Assembly (NCBI GenBank): GCA_001898825.1
Contig: MKVK01000011.1
Span: forward strand, 124,001-188,000
Direction of reading: 5' to 3'
Source: Magnetospirillum sp. 64-120
GTDB lineage: Bacteria > Pseudomonadota > Alphaproteobacteria > Rhodospirillales > Magnetospirillaceae
DNA length: 64,000 nt
How positions within the stretch are numbered: the first letter of the stretch is position 1; every line of letters begins with the position of its first letter. The notes under the pieces are model-generated. The model was given only the letters and a program-made list of their open reading frames with translations. It was not told the DNA's origin and did not search any database. A program made the position numbers and the translations under genes. Positions 8,244-16,658 of the stretch are shown in pieces.

Positions 8244-9158
8244 CTAGATCTTCTCCACTTCCGGGCGGCCCAGCAGGCCGGTGGGACGGAAAAGCAGCAC
8301 CAGAACCAGGATCGAAAAAGCCGCCACATCCTTGTATTCAATCGAGAAATAGCCGGACCAGAAGGCCTCGATCAGACCGATCAGCAAACCGCCCAGCATG
8401 GCGCCGGGCAACGAGCCGATGCCGCCCAGAACGGCGGCGGTGAAGGCTTTGATGCCGGCCAAAAAGCCGATGTAGAAATCGATGACGCCGTAATAAAGGG
8501 TGACCATCAGCCCGGCCACCGAAGCCAGGGTGGCGCCCATGACGAAGGTCGCCGAGATGATGCGGTCGGTGTTGACCCCCAGCAGCGCCGCCATCTTCAT
8601 GTCCTGTTCGGTGGCGCGTTGGGCGCGGCCCAGCGACGTGCGGGTGATCACCCAGGTGAAGACCACCATCAGCGCCACCGTCAGCGCCATGATGGTCATC
8701 TGCAGATAGGACAGGTTGACCGAGAAGGTCTCGCCGTGCATCAGCTCGATGCCGCCCTTGAACAACGGCGGCAGCGGCTTGACACGCGCCCCTTGGGTCA
8801 ATTGCGAGAAGTTCTGCAGCACGATGGACATGCCGATGGCGGAAATCAGCGGCGCCAGTTTCGGCGCGTTGCGCAACGGGCGATAGGCGACCCGTTCCAC
8901 CGCCCAGCCGTAAAGCGCCGTCAACACCATGGTTGACACCAGCGCCGCCAGCAGGCCGAAGGCCACGGATGTGCCGCCCAACAGGGTGGAAACCAGGAAT
9001 GCAATTAGGGATATAAAGGCGCCCAGCATGTAAATCTCGCCATGGGCGAAATTGATCATGCGAATAATGCCGTACACCATGGTGTAACCGATGGCGATCA
9101 GGCCATAAATGGCTCCCAATGTCAGCCCGTTGATCAACTGCTGAAGGAAGTATTCCAT
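8244..9158 (-). CDS. livH: Branched-chain amino-acid ABC transporter permease LivH
   Basis: 304 residues beginning MEYFLQQLINGLTLGAIYGLIAIGYTMVYGIIRMINFAHG (given here only as the recognisable LivH N-terminal core, residues 3-20 being the key part). Confidence 0.
   Translation of the reverse strand: MEYFLQQLINGLTLGAIYGLIAIGYTMVYGIIRMINFAHGEIYMLGAFISLIAFLVSTLLGGTSVAFGLLAALVSTMVLTALYGWAVERVAYRPLRNAPKLAPLISAIGMSIVLQNFSQLTQGARVKPLPPLFKGGIELMHGETFSVNLSYLQMTIMALTVALMVVFTWVITRTSLGRAQRATEQDMKMAALLGVNTDRIISATFVMGATLASVAGLMVTLYYGVIDFYIGFLAGIKAFTAAVLGGIGSLPGAMLGGLLIGLIEAFWSGYFSIEYKDVAAFSILVLVLLFRPTGLLGRPEVEKI
8244..9158 (-). CDS. livH: Branched-chain amino-acid ABC transporter permease LivH (first gene of operon)
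   Basis: 304 residues with about eight transmembrane helices. The N-terminal pattern NGLTLGAIYGLIAIG followed by MINFAHGE is diagnostic of LivH. The ATPase-contact loop contains GRAQRATEQDMKMAALLG. It is the inner-membrane partner of LivM. As the first gene of livHMGF, it is preceded on the minus strand by AAGGTGGGCG as ribosome site, a leader hairpin (9174-9190) and a good sigma-70-like promoter (9201-9228). Confidence 0.95.
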   Translation of the reverse strand: MEYFLQQLINGLTLGAIYGLIAIGYTMVYGIIRMINFAHGEIYMLGAFISLIAFLVSTLLGGTSVAFGLLAALVSTMVLTALYGWAVERVAYRPLRNAPKLAPLISAIGMSIVLQNFSQLTQGARVKPLPPLFKGGIELMHGETFSVNLSYLQMTIMALTVALMVVFTWVITRTSLGRAQRATEQDMKMAALLGVNTDRIISATFVMGATLASVAGLMVTLYYGVIDFYIGFLAGIKAFTAAVLGGIGSLPGAMLGGLLIGLIEAFWSGYFSIEYKDVAAFSILVLVLLFRPTGLLGRPEVEKI

Positions 9159-9173
9159 TCGCCCACCTTGTTG

Positions 9174-9190
9174 GTCCCGTATTCAGGGAC
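9174..9190 (-). promoter_or_regulatory. Leader hairpin upstream of livH
   Basis: Inverted repeat GTCCC/GGGAC with a seven-base loop, located between the predicted promoter and the livH ribosome site. It lies in the transcribed leader, about 15 bases before the start codon, so it could affect translation start. No riboswitch class is recognised. Confidence 0.35.
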
Positions 9191-9200
9191 GGGTCTTTGA

Positions 9201-9228
9201 AAACTACTCTCTGGGGCCGGCCTGTCAA
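9201..9228 (-). promoter_or_regulatory. Predicted sigma-70 promoter of the liv operon
   Basis: On the minus strand, TTGACA (9228-9223) and TAGTTT (9206-9201) are separated by 16 bases. The -35 box is a perfect match and the -10 keeps TAnnnT. It lies about 43 bases before the livH start. Confidence 0.55.
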
Positions 9229-9314
9229 CGGCCAAAGCCAAAAGACACGGCACTTTCTCGATACTCGAACCGGATTGCTCTGGTATCATGCTCCGCCAGG
9301 GGAGAGGGTAGGGG

Positions 9315-10352
9315 GTGGCCGTGAAAATCCTTGATGACGTCATCCGCATAAGGATCGATTCGACCCAGGTGGTCGGCGCCTTCATGCGGCTTTTGGCCGA
9401 GCAGGCGGCGTCGGGCGAGACCCTGGCTCCGGCCAACCCGGCCAACCGGGCCATCTATCGTGAACTGGCGCCGTTCCGGCTGGTGGAATACAGCTATGTG
9501 GACGCCACCATGGGCGACATCGAAGGCGTCTATGTGGGGTTCGCCGACGGCTCGCTTTATTCGGTGTCCGAGGACATCCCCGAAACGGTGGTCGACGCGC
9601 TGGTGGCGGAAAACCATGACAGCTTGGCACCGCTTTATCTTTACATCCTGCTGGCCCAGCCCCATGCGGCGGCCGAGATCGCCCATTTCCTGGCCGCCCT
9701 GGCCGAACATCTGGGCCGTCCGCTGATCGGCGTGTTCCGCGACCATGACGGCCACATGTCGTCCCGCGCCTTTGGCGAGGGGGCCGAGACCCTCCCGGAA
9801 ATCCGGCTGGAAGTATCCAAAGCCGTGCTGGAAGCCAACCGTCATCTGGACAAGGCGCGGGTGCTGAAGCGTCTGGCCGACCGCACGGTGGCCGCCGACG
9901 GCCGCGCCTTCGCTTCCATCACCTACAGGTTCTCTCCCCATCTGGCGGAATTCCCCAGCATCGCCGCCCGGGACGACTTCATCGCCTGGAGCCGCACCAT
10001 GTGCGAGTGGATTTACGCCCGCTGGTGCACCTGGGAAGACATGGGGATGACGGAAATCCTGCGCCCGGCGGAAATCGCCAGCGAACCGGGGGGCGAGTTC
10101 ACGCCGGTGCGGCTGGTGGCACCCATGGAATACGACAACGGTGCCCCATGGCGGGCTTTTGGCGGCAGCGACGCGGCGTCGGCCCAGCATTTCCCCCACT
10201 CGGACGCCGCCATCAGCGACCAGGAGATGCGCCATTCCCTGGATCTGGCGCAGGCTTATTGGCGATATGTCACCGACACCATCGCCGCTGGCGAGGCCCT
10301 GGCCCGTGCCTTGTCCGACGACCGCAGGCGGCGGGGGATGAAGCCGAATTAA
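9315..10352 (+). CDS. Hypothetical protein (345 aa)
   Basis: 345 residues, soluble and acidic, with no signal peptide or membrane helix. Third-position GC bias is strong throughout. GTG 9315 follows GGAGAGGGTAGGG; a second GTG at 9321 is equally possible. Helices dominate. Recognisable but unassigned pieces are YVGFADGSLYSV, a histidine-rich VFRDHDGHMS segment and an aromatic run EWIYARWCTWEDMG. No catalytic motif or family is recognised. It stands alone between the divergent liv operon and a convergent two-component pair, with a hairpin terminator after its stop. No function is proposed. Confidence 0.75.
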   Translation: MAVKILDDVIRIRIDSTQVVGAFMRLLAEQAASGETLAPANPANRAIYRELAPFRLVEYSYVDATMGDIEGVYVGFADGSLYSVSEDIPETVVDALVAENHDSLAPLYLYILLAQPHAAAEIAHFLAALAEHLGRPLIGVFRDHDGHMSSRAFGEGAETLPEIRLEVSKAVLEANRHLDKARVLKRLADRTVAADGRAFASITYRFSPHLAEFPSIAARDDFIAWSRTMCEWIYARWCTWEDMGMTEILRPAEIASEPGGEFTPVRLVAPMEYDNGAPWRAFGGSDAASAQHFPHSDAAISDQEMRHSLDLAQAYWRYVTDTIAAGEALARALSDDRRRRGMKPN

Positions 10353-10404
10353 AAAGCCGAAGGCGACCCCGTGTCGGGCCGCTTGGTCGCCGTGCGGGCT
10401 TCAA
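10351..10404. terminator. Shared hairpin terminator between convergent genes
   Basis: Inner stem GGCGACC/GGTCGCC (10362-10368 with 10385-10391) and outer stem AAGCC/GGCTT (10354-10358 with 10397-10401), separated by internal loops. AAAAA precedes the stem on the plus strand, giving a T tract for the minus-strand response-regulator transcript. Confidence 0.5.
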
Positions 10405-10412
10405 GTGTGGTT

Positions 10413-10787
10413 TTAGCGGTTTTCCGCTACCGCCAAGGCGGCGACCAGGGCGTCCACCTCGAACGGCTTTTCCAGCACGGCGACGGCGCCCAGGCGCTTG
10501 GCGGTGTCCAGGCCAGCCGCCTTTTCCAGTCGTGCGCTTCCCCCGGAAATGGCGATGATCGGCGTTTGCGGGCGCATGGTCTGGATTTCCAAGATGGCTT
10601 CGATGCCGTCCATCTCGGGCATGATGATGTCGGTGATGATGATGTCGAAGGCATGGCCGGCAGCGATCATTTCCACCGCTTCGGCGCCGTTTTCGGCGGT
10701 CACCGCCTGATGGCCCAGTTCACCCAGCACGTCCACCAGGGTGTCGCGCATCAACGGCGTGTCTTCGACGATCAAGATGCGGCTCAT
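10413..10787 (-). CDS. Single-domain response regulator
   Basis: 124 residues, one receiver domain. The acidic pocket (VEDT), phospho-acceptor Asp in IIITDIIMPEMDG, conserved Ser/Thr region (IIAISGG) and Lys (VLEKPFEVD) are all present. There is no output domain, so it would act by protein contact or as a phosphorelay intermediate. It lies 47 bases downstream of the PAS histidine kinase on the same strand and is almost certainly its partner. ATG 10787 follows GGGGACCCGC. The open frame continues upstream into the kinase gene, but that part is not coding in this frame. Confidence 0.9.
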   Translation of the reverse strand: MSRILIVEDTPLMRDTLVDVLGELGHQAVTAENGAEAVEMIAAGHAFDIIITDIIMPEMDGIEAILEIQTMRPQTPIIAISGGSARLEKAAGLDTAKRLGAVAVLEKPFEVDALVAALAVAENR

Positions 10788-10834
10788 GCGGGTCCCCTGT
10801 ACGAATGTCCTTCGGGTTTGTTTGATAATCGCAT

Positions 10835-12673
10835 TTACGGTGTTGGGCAAGCCATGTCGGCCAGCGGCAAGGCGATGGTGAAGATGGTGCCTTGGCCGGG
10901 ATGGCTGGAAACCGCCACCGACCCGCCCATGGCGGTCACCAGACCATGGACCACCGACAATCCCAGGCCGGTGCCCTGGCCCACCGGCTTGGTGGTGAAG
11001 AAGGGGTCGAAAATGCGCGCCGCCACCTGTTCGGTCATGCCGCAGCCGGTGTCGGCCACCGAGATCAAGGCATGCGGCACTTCGTCCATGGTGCGCGTCA
11101 GCCGGACCGACAGTCTTCCCTTGCCGGCCATGGCGTCGCGGGCGTTGTTGGCCAGGTTCAGCAGGATCTGGACCAACTGGACCGCGTTGCCCATGACCAT
11201 GGCCTGGTCGACGTCCACGTTGATTTCCAACTTGACCGTCGGCGGCAGGCTGGATCGCGCCAGATCGCTGAACTGGCGCATGACCGGGGCCAGGTTCAGC
11301 ATGGACATTTCCGGCTGATCCTGACGGCAATAGGCCAGAACGCCGCGAACGATGTCGCGGCCGTGCTTGGCTGCTTCGACGATACGGTTGGCGCGTTCGC
11401 GGTTCTTGGCGTCCAAGGGCGCGCCGCGCATCAGCAGTTCGGCGCCCATCAGGATGGGGCCCAGCATGTTGTTCAGTTCGTGGGCGACGCCGCCGGCCAG
11501 ACGGCCCAGGGCTTCCAGTTTCTGGCCTTCGGTCAGCACCCGTTCCATCTTGCGGCGTTCTTCCTCGGCGCGGGTGGCGTCAGTGATGTCTTCCACCAAC
11601 AGCAACAGGGACAGATGGCTGTCCTCGCTGCTGGCGGCGAAATGGCGTCCGGTCAGGGACCAGCGCCTTTTCTGTCCGTCATCGCGCAAAGTGTCGACCT
11701 CGACACAGAAAGGCAGCTCGCTCCAATCGCACGGCAGGCCGGGGACCAGGGACTGGATGGGGGCGCCCTGCACCTGATCGGCGGCCAATCCGACCATGCG
11801 GTGGAAGGCCGGATTGCTTTGACGCACCCATCCTTGCTGGTCGGCGACCAGCACGCCGATGGGGGCGGCGTCGAAGGTCAGGCGCAGGCGCTGTTCGGTT
11901 TCGGCCAGCACCGATTCCGTATGCTTGCGCTGGGTGATGTCGCGGCCGATGACGATCAGCGACAGCCGGCCGTCGGTGCGCACCTCGGAAACGGTGATCT
12001 CAAAGGGAAAGGCGCTGCCGTCGGCGCGAACGGCCACAATCTCGCGGGTGCCGCGCTGGAAGCACGACATCATCTGGTCGTCGTGGCAGGTGTCGCGGGG
12101 GACGGGGCAGGGCTGGTTGATCAGCTCGACCAGGCATTTGCCGCGCAACCCGCCTTCGGGGCAGCCGAACAAGCGTTCGGTGGCGGCGTTGGCCCATTCG
12201 ATGCCGTTGACGCAGTCCACCGTCAGGATGCAGTCCTCGGCGTGGTCCATGACGGTCTGGAAATGGTGTTCGGCCCGCATCCATTGGGTGACGTCCAGCC
12301 AGGCCCCGTCCCAGGTCACCGAGCCGTCGGGGCCGCGTGTCGGATGGGCGCTGCCGCGTAGCCAATGGGTCTGCCCGTCGGCGGAAATCAGCCGGAACAG
12401 TTCGGTGCAGCGGTCCATCTGGGCGGCGGAACGTTTGATTTCGCGCAAGTGGTCGTCACGGTCGGCCCAATGAACGGCATTCAGCGCCCCCACCGGGTTG
12501 ACGCTGAGGTCGTCGGGGGCGATGCCGAACAGGGGCAAGGTGTTGGGTGAAATCCAGTCGTAACGCAGCATGCCTTCTCCGTCCATGCTGCGGCGGAACA
12601 ACACGCAGGACAGGTCTGAAAGCAGGTCGACCAGGGCCGCCGGGTAGGGTGGGGGCGGCGAAACGGATTTCAT
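10835..12673 (-). CDS. Cytoplasmic PAS-domain sensor histidine kinase
   Basis: About 612 residues from ATG 12673, with AAGG ten bases upstream. No membrane segment is seen. Three PAS-like domains (roughly residues 20-130, 135-250, 260-370) are followed by a short coiled coil, HisKA with H398 in GRLAGGVAHELNNMLGP, and an HATPase domain (NNARDAM N-box, ADTGCGM G1, GTGLGLSVV G2). The His-box is of the NtrB/HPK4 type. The second PAS carries five cysteines (C171, C180, C189, C196, C204), which is unusual. The cognate receiver is encoded just downstream. It diverges from mipZ, with about 80 bases between starts. The ligand is unknown. Confidence 0.9.
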   Translation of the reverse strand: MKSVSPPPPYPAALVDLLSDLSCVLFRRSMDGEGMLRYDWISPNTLPLFGIAPDDLSVNPVGALNAVHWADRDDHLREIKRSAAQMDRCTELFRLISADGQTHWLRGSAHPTRGPDGSVTWDGAWLDVTQWMRAEHHFQTVMDHAEDCILTVDCVNGIEWANAATERLFGCPEGGLRGKCLVELINQPCPVPRDTCHDDQMMSCFQRGTREIVAVRADGSAFPFEITVSEVRTDGRLSLIVIGRDITQRKHTESVLAETEQRLRLTFDAAPIGVLVADQQGWVRQSNPAFHRMVGLAADQVQGAPIQSLVPGLPCDWSELPFCVEVDTLRDDGQKRRWSLTGRHFAASSEDSHLSLLLLVEDITDATRAEEERRKMERVLTEGQKLEALGRLAGGVAHELNNMLGPILMGAELLMRGAPLDAKNRERANRIVEAAKHGRDIVRGVLAYCRQDQPEMSMLNLAPVMRQFSDLARSSLPPTVKLEINVDVDQAMVMGNAVQLVQILLNLANNARDAMAGKGRLSVRLTRTMDEVPHALISVADTGCGMTEQVAARIFDPFFTTKPVGQGTGLGLSVVHGLVTAMGGSVAVSSHPGQGTIFTIALPLADMACPTP

Positions 12674-12752
12674 GGCGAACCTTACGCGGCAGGGGATTGA
12701 GAGAGGGACGAGATGGTGTAGCATGCCCCGGCAACAAAGACAGGATCAAGTC

Positions 12753-13586
12753 ATGTCGGGGCGCGCCGCCCACATCATCGTCGTCGGCAACGAAAAGGGC
12801 GGCTGCGGCAAGACCACGGTGTCCATGCATGTGGCGGTGGGGCTGCTGCGTCTGGGCTTCAAGGTCGGCTGCATCGACCTGGACCATCGCCAGCAAAGCC
12901 TGGGGCGGTACTTTTCCAACCGCCGCGCCTGGATGGAACGCAGCGGCGTCGACCTGCCGACACCCACCATGGTGGTGATGCAGCCTTCCAATGCCGAGCT
13001 GAAGGCTCAGGCCGCCGCCCAGGAAAAGGCCGGGCTGGCCGGTTTGCTGGGGCATCTGGCCGGACACAACGACTTCGTCGTCATCGACTGTCCCGGCTCC
13101 GACGTGGCTTTGGCCCGGCATGCCCATGTCCACGCCGACACCCTGATCACGCCCATCAACGATTCCTTGCTGGACCTGGATCTTTTGGGGCGGCTGGACC
13201 CGGTCAACTGGCAACTGCAGGCCGGCGGCGTCTATGCCAATCTGGTGTGGGAATTGCGCAAGGAACGGCGTCAGGCCCATCGTTCGGGCATAGACTGGCT
13301 GGTGACCCGGTCGCGCCTGTCGGCGCTTACCGACCGCAACAAGCAGAAAATGGCGGAAATCCTGCCGCGCATGAGCAAGGTCCTGGGCTTCCGGCTGGCC
13401 GACGGTTTCGGCGAGCGGGTGATCTATCGTTATCTGTTCCTGTGGGGGCTGACGGTTCTGGACATGGAACAGGCGGGGATCGAGTTGGGCGGTGGCAAGT
13501 CCAACCAGGCCGCCCGCCAGGAAGTCGTCTCGCTGCTGCGCAGCCTGTGGCTGCCCAAGGTGAACGAGCGGCTGGAACGCCTATAG
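12753..13586 (+). CDS. mipZ: ParA-family division-plane ATPase MipZ
   Basis: 277 residues from ATG 12753, with AGGA about nine bases upstream; an earlier in-frame ATG at 12723 has poorer context. The N-terminus reads IIVVGNEKGGCGKTT, the MipZ variant of the deviant Walker A motif, followed by IDLDHRQQSLGRYF, which closely follows Caulobacter MipZ. A second motif (VVIDCPGSD) matches the ParA switch region. MipZ forms a pole-anchored gradient with ParB and inhibits FtsZ polymerisation away from midcell. Its presence is a marker for Alphaproteobacteria. The gene stands alone here, away from parAB. Assignment as MipZ rather than another ParA is well supported by the N-terminal third. Confidence 0.88.
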   Translation: MSGRAAHIIVVGNEKGGCGKTTVSMHVAVGLLRLGFKVGCIDLDHRQQSLGRYFSNRRAWMERSGVDLPTPTMVVMQPSNAELKAQAAAQEKAGLAGLLGHLAGHNDFVVIDCPGSDVALARHAHVHADTLITPINDSLLDLDLLGRLDPVNWQLQAGGVYANLVWELRKERRQAHRSGIDWLVTRSRLSALTDRNKQKMAEILPRMSKVLGFRLADGFGERVIYRYLFLWGLTVLDMEQAGIELGGGKSNQAARQEVVSLLRSLWLPKVNERLERL

Positions 13587-13628
13587 CCCGAGCGGCGATT
13601 GATCCGTCCGGCACGGGCAACACATGAC

Positions 13629-14528
13629 TTATCCATCCCAGGGCGGTTCGGGGCCGAAAGTCTTGCCAAGGAAATCCAGGAAGGCGCGGACCTTGGCCGA
13701 CAGGTGCCGGCTGTGCGGATAGACCCCGTAAAGGGCGCTGTCCTGGGGCACGTAATCTTCCAGGACCGAGACCAGAGCGCCCGACCGCAGGTCGTCGCCG
13801 ACGAAGAAGGTGGGCAGGTAGACCAGCCCCAAACCGGCCAGGGCCAGGATGCGCAAGGCTTCGCCGTTGCCGGCGCTCAAGCGCGACTGGACCCGCACGG
13901 TTTCCAGTTTGCCGCCGATGGCGAAGCGCCATTCGGCGGGGCCCATGCCGATATGGCTGAGACAGGCATGGGCGCCCAGATCGTTCGGCACCGTCGGCGT
14001 GCCGCAGCGGGCCAGATAGGCCGGGCTGGCGCAGACCGCCCGGCGGATGGGGGCGACGTGACGGGCGATCAGGCTGGAATCGCTAAGACGGCCGATGCGG
14101 ACGGCGACGTCGACGCCTTCCTCGATCAGGTCGACGAAGCGGTCGCTGAGCGACAGTTCCAATTCCAGCTCGGGACAGGCTGCCAGGAAAGACGGCAGGG
14201 CGGGTGTCAGATGCAGCACGCCGAAGGACATGGGGGCGGACACCCGCAGCTTGCCGCGTGGCGCCGTTTGCAATTGCCCGACTTCCGACGCCGCTTCTTC
14301 CAGGTCCAGCAAGATGCGCTGGGCGCGTTGGAAATAAAGCTCGCCCGCTTCGGTGGGCGACAGGCGCCGGGTGGTCCGCTGCAGCAGCCGCACCCCCAGT
14401 TCCGCTTCCAGGTGGGCGACCTGACGGCTCAGCAGCGATTTCGACACCCCCAGGCGGCGGGCGGCCTGACTGAAGCCACCGGATTCCACGGTGGCGACAA
14501 AGGCGTTCAGGGCGGCCAGTTGATCCAT
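13629..14528 (-). CDS. LysR-family transcriptional regulator
   Basis: 299 residues, full family length. The winged helix-turn-helix spans residues 1-60 (NAFVATVESGGFSQAARRLG, then SKSLLSRQVAHLEAELG), followed by the linker helix and a two-lobed effector domain starting GKLRVSAPMSFG. The subtype, with SLSDRFVDLIEEGVDVAVRIG, matches the CrgA/AaeR-like group. It is divergent from doxX and the LigB dioxygenase gene with 104 bases between, and so is likely to control them. A TGATT-N7-AATCA palindrome overlaps its own start codon. Confidence 0.92.
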   Translation of the reverse strand: MDQLAALNAFVATVESGGFSQAARRLGVSKSLLSRQVAHLEAELGVRLLQRTTRRLSPTEAGELYFQRAQRILLDLEEAASEVGQLQTAPRGKLRVSAPMSFGVLHLTPALPSFLAACPELELELSLSDRFVDLIEEGVDVAVRIGRLSDSSLIARHVAPIRRAVCASPAYLARCGTPTVPNDLGAHACLSHIGMGPAEWRFAIGGKLETVRVQSRLSAGNGEALRILALAGLGLVYLPTFFVGDDLRSGALVSVLEDYVPQDSALYGVYPHSRHLSAKVRAFLDFLGKTFGPEPPWDG

Positions 14529-14544
14529 GATTGTCCAATAATCA
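14528..14544. promoter_or_regulatory. Candidate LysR operator in the divergent lysR/doxX region
   Basis: Perfect inverted repeat TGATT-N7-AATCA that includes a T-N11-A element. It starts at the LysR start codon, as expected for autoregulation. ATTGTC occurs inside it and again at about 14569. Confidence 0.4.
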
Positions 14545-14632
14545 GCAACAGTGTTTCGACATCATAGATAATTGTCGCTTTTTGTGCAAAGGCGCATCTT
14601 CTGGGCAGCTTCATTCCTTCGGAGATCATCCC

Positions 14633-15103
14633 ATGAGCACCCAAGACCTGCGCACTTCCGGTTCGATCATTCCTGTTCTGAACCCCCTTTATGAAACCTT
14701 GGCGCCGCTGACCGATCCGCTGGTGCGGGTGGTGGCTGGCCTGTTCCTGGTGCCGCACGGGGTGCAAAAGCTGTTCGGGCTGTTCGGCGGCTATGGTTTG
14801 GAAGCCACCGAACAGTTCTTCCAGGCCAAGCTGGGCCTGCCGGCCGGCGTGGCCACCTTCGCCGGGCTGATCGAGTTCTTCGGCGGCATCGCCTTGGCTT
14901 TGGGGCTGCTGACCCGCCCGGCCGCCGCCCTGGCCACCGGTCTTTTGTTGGTCGCCGCTTTGCAGGTGCATCTGGGCAAGGGGTTCTTCTGGACCTCGGG
15001 CGGCTATGAATATCCGCTGCTGTGGGCGGTGGTCACCCTGGCTTACGCGGTCAAGGGCGGTGGCCGTTATTCCATCGACCGCCTGATCGGCAAGGAAATC
15101 TGA
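14633..15103 (+). CDS. DoxX family membrane protein
   Basis: 156 residues with four predicted transmembrane helices. LFLVPHGVQKLFG and FAGLIEFFGGIALALGLLTR are characteristic of the DoxX/SURF4-like family. ATG 14633 follows CGGAGATCATCCC; the open frame upstream lacks DoxX similarity. The family includes quinol-oxidase and redox-stress accessory proteins, but the biochemical role is generally unknown. The gene is followed two bases later by a LigB-type dioxygenase gene, a common DoxX-dioxygenase pair, and both are probably under the divergent LysR regulator. Confidence 0.85.
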   Translation: MSTQDLRTSGSIIPVLNPLYETLAPLTDPLVRVVAGLFLVPHGVQKLFGLFGGYGLEATEQFFQAKLGLPAGVATFAGLIEFFGGIALALGLLTRPAAALATGLLLVAALQVHLGKGFFWTSGGYEYPLLWAVVTLAYAVKGGGRYSIDRLIGKEI

Positions 15104-15105
15104 TC

Positions 15106-15870
15106 ATGAACGCGCCGAAGACGCTGTTCCTGTCCCATGGTTCCCCCATGATCGCCCTGGAAGCGTCTTCGGCAAGCCGCTTCCTTGCCGAACTGGGGCA
15201 AACCCTCCCGCGTCCCAGGGCGGTGCTGGCGGTGTCCGCCCATTGGCAGACCGAAAGCTTTGCCGTGGGCGGCGCCTCTAACCCTCGGACCATTCACGAT
15301 TTTTTCGGTTTTCCGCCGCCGCTTTACGACATGCGATATCCGGCGTCGGGCGACCCAGAGCTGGCCGCCCAGGTGATGGCCCAGACCGGGGCAGAATTGG
15401 TGGCGGGGCGGGGGCTGGATCACGGCATCTGGACGGTGGCGCGGCTGATGTGGCCCGACGCCGACGTCGCCGTGGTTCCGGTTTCGGTGTCGCGCCGGGG
15501 CGACCCGGCTGAACATTGGGACTTCGGCCGCGCTTTGGCCCCGCTTCTGGACGACGGCGTGATGCTGATGGCCACCGGCTGCGCCACCCACAACCTACAG
15601 GCCTATTCCGGCCAGCCCCGGGACGTTCCGGCCGAGGATCGGGTCTTGGCCTTCACCGACTGGCTGTCGGAAAAAGTCCGGGCCGGCGACCGGCAGGCCC
15701 TGGTGGACTATCGCCGCCAAGCCCCGCATGCGGCGTGGAACCACCCCAGCGACGAACACCTGATGCCATTGTTCGTCGCCGCCGGGGCGGGGTGCGGCAA
15801 GGGGCGGTCCTTACACCATTCGGTCGAGCATGGGGTGATCGCCATGGACGCCTTCGCCTGGGTAAATTAG
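15106..15870 (+). CDS. LigB/DODA-type extradiol dioxygenase
   Basis: 254 residues. The fold follows class III extradiol dioxygenases of the 4,5-DOPA dioxygenase (YgiD-like) group. Visible conserved pieces are LSHGSPM, SAHWQTE, DHGIWT and ATHNLQAY, whose histidines form the non-heme metal site, plus a C-terminal DEHLMPLFVAAGA. It probably opens catechol-type rings; the natural substrate is unknown. ATG 15106 follows AAGGAAATCTG and lies two bases after doxX. The last four bases overlap the convergent solute-binding-protein gene. Confidence 0.88.
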   Translation: MNAPKTLFLSHGSPMIALEASSASRFLAELGQTLPRPRAVLAVSAHWQTESFAVGGASNPRTIHDFFGFPPPLYDMRYPASGDPELAAQVMAQTGAELVAGRGLDHGIWTVARLMWPDADVAVVPVSVSRRGDPAEHWDFGRALAPLLDDGVMLMATGCATHNLQAYSGQPRDVPAEDRVLAFTDWLSEKVRAGDRQALVDYRRQAPHAAWNHPSDEHLMPLFVAAGAGCGKGRSLHHSVEHGVIAMDAFAWVN

Positions 15871-16658
15871 TCTTTTACAACAATTTCTTCCAAGCCGTTG
15901 TTGATGGCTGCCTTTAACAGGCGGCCATCTTTTTTCGTGCGTTCGACGAAGTCGTCCAGGGCCGCCAGCCACGCCGGGTCGCCCTTGTTGACGGCATAGG
16001 CGTAGGGGGTGGGGGCCAAGGGCTGCGGCGGCGCCAGCAGTTTGGCCCAGTCGTGGCGGGCCAGCATCTTGCGGCTGTAAGGATAGTCGGTGGCGAACAG
16101 GTCGGCGCGGCCGCTCATCACTTCCTGTTCGCGGGCTTCGGGGGTGGCGACCACCGACAGCGTCGCCTGTTTCAGCTCGGCCTTCATCACGTCCACCATG
16201 TAGGTGCCGGCTTGCGCGGCGACCACCACCCCGGGCTTGTCGATGTCCTGCCAGCTGGACACCGCCGGGTTGTTCTTGCTGGCGATGGCGTAGACGCCGC
16301 TTTTCAGGTGCGGGTGGGTGAAATCCAGCTTTTCCTGACGGGCCGGGGTGATGCCGATGCCATGCATGCTGACGTCGCATTTATCTTCGGTCAGGTCGGC
16401 GACCAGGGTGCGGAACGACGAATCGACGAAGGTCAACTTGACTCCCAGGTCCTTGGCCAGTTCCTTGGCCATGTCGATGTCGATGCCTTCAAGCACGCCG
16501 GTCCGGGTGTTGCGATAGGTGATCGAGTAATAGTCCGGCCAGATGCATACCCGCACTTCGCCATTGGCCTTGATGCGGTCCAGATGGGATTGGGCGCGGG
16601 CCGGGGCGGAAAAAACAATGGCGGAAACGGCCAAGCTCAATACGATCCCTTTACGCAT
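15867..16658 (-). CDS. Periplasmic solute-binding protein, family 3 (orphan)
   Basis: 263 residues with a signal peptide (MRKGIVLSLAVSAIVFSAPARA). Residues from about 30 onward match SBP_bac_3: RVCIWPDYYSITYRN, EGIDIDMAKELAKDLGVKL, then DVSMHGIGITPARQEKLDFTHP. The ligand is probably a polar amino acid or small organic acid. ATG 16658 follows GGGAGAGTGGC. No permease or ATPase gene is nearby. It diverges from a membrane histidine kinase gene 55 bases away, so it may serve a sensor or a distant transporter. Confidence 0.88.
   Translation of the reverse strand: MRKGIVLSLAVSAIVFSAPARAQSHLDRIKANGEVRVCIWPDYYSITYRNTRTGVLEGIDIDMAKELAKDLGVKLTFVDSSFRTLVADLTEDKCDVSMHGIGITPARQEKLDFTHPHLKSGVYAIASKNNPAVSSWQDIDKPGVVVAAQAGTYMVDVMKAELKQATLSVVATPEAREQEVMSGRADLFATDYPYSRKMLARHDWAKLLAPPQPLAPTPYAYAVNKGDPAWLAALDDFVERTKKDGRLLKAAINNGLEEIVVKD

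Noticed and set aside
7020-8936. Long open frame (638 codons) on the plus strand opposite livM and livH.
   Set aside because: It is antisense to two clear transporter genes, and its product is low-complexity (Gln, Gly, His, Ala), typical of the complement of GC-rich membrane genes.
8244-9158. A duplicate livH entry with zero confidence in the feature list.
   Set aside because: It is superseded by the full livH entry directly after it and should be ignored.
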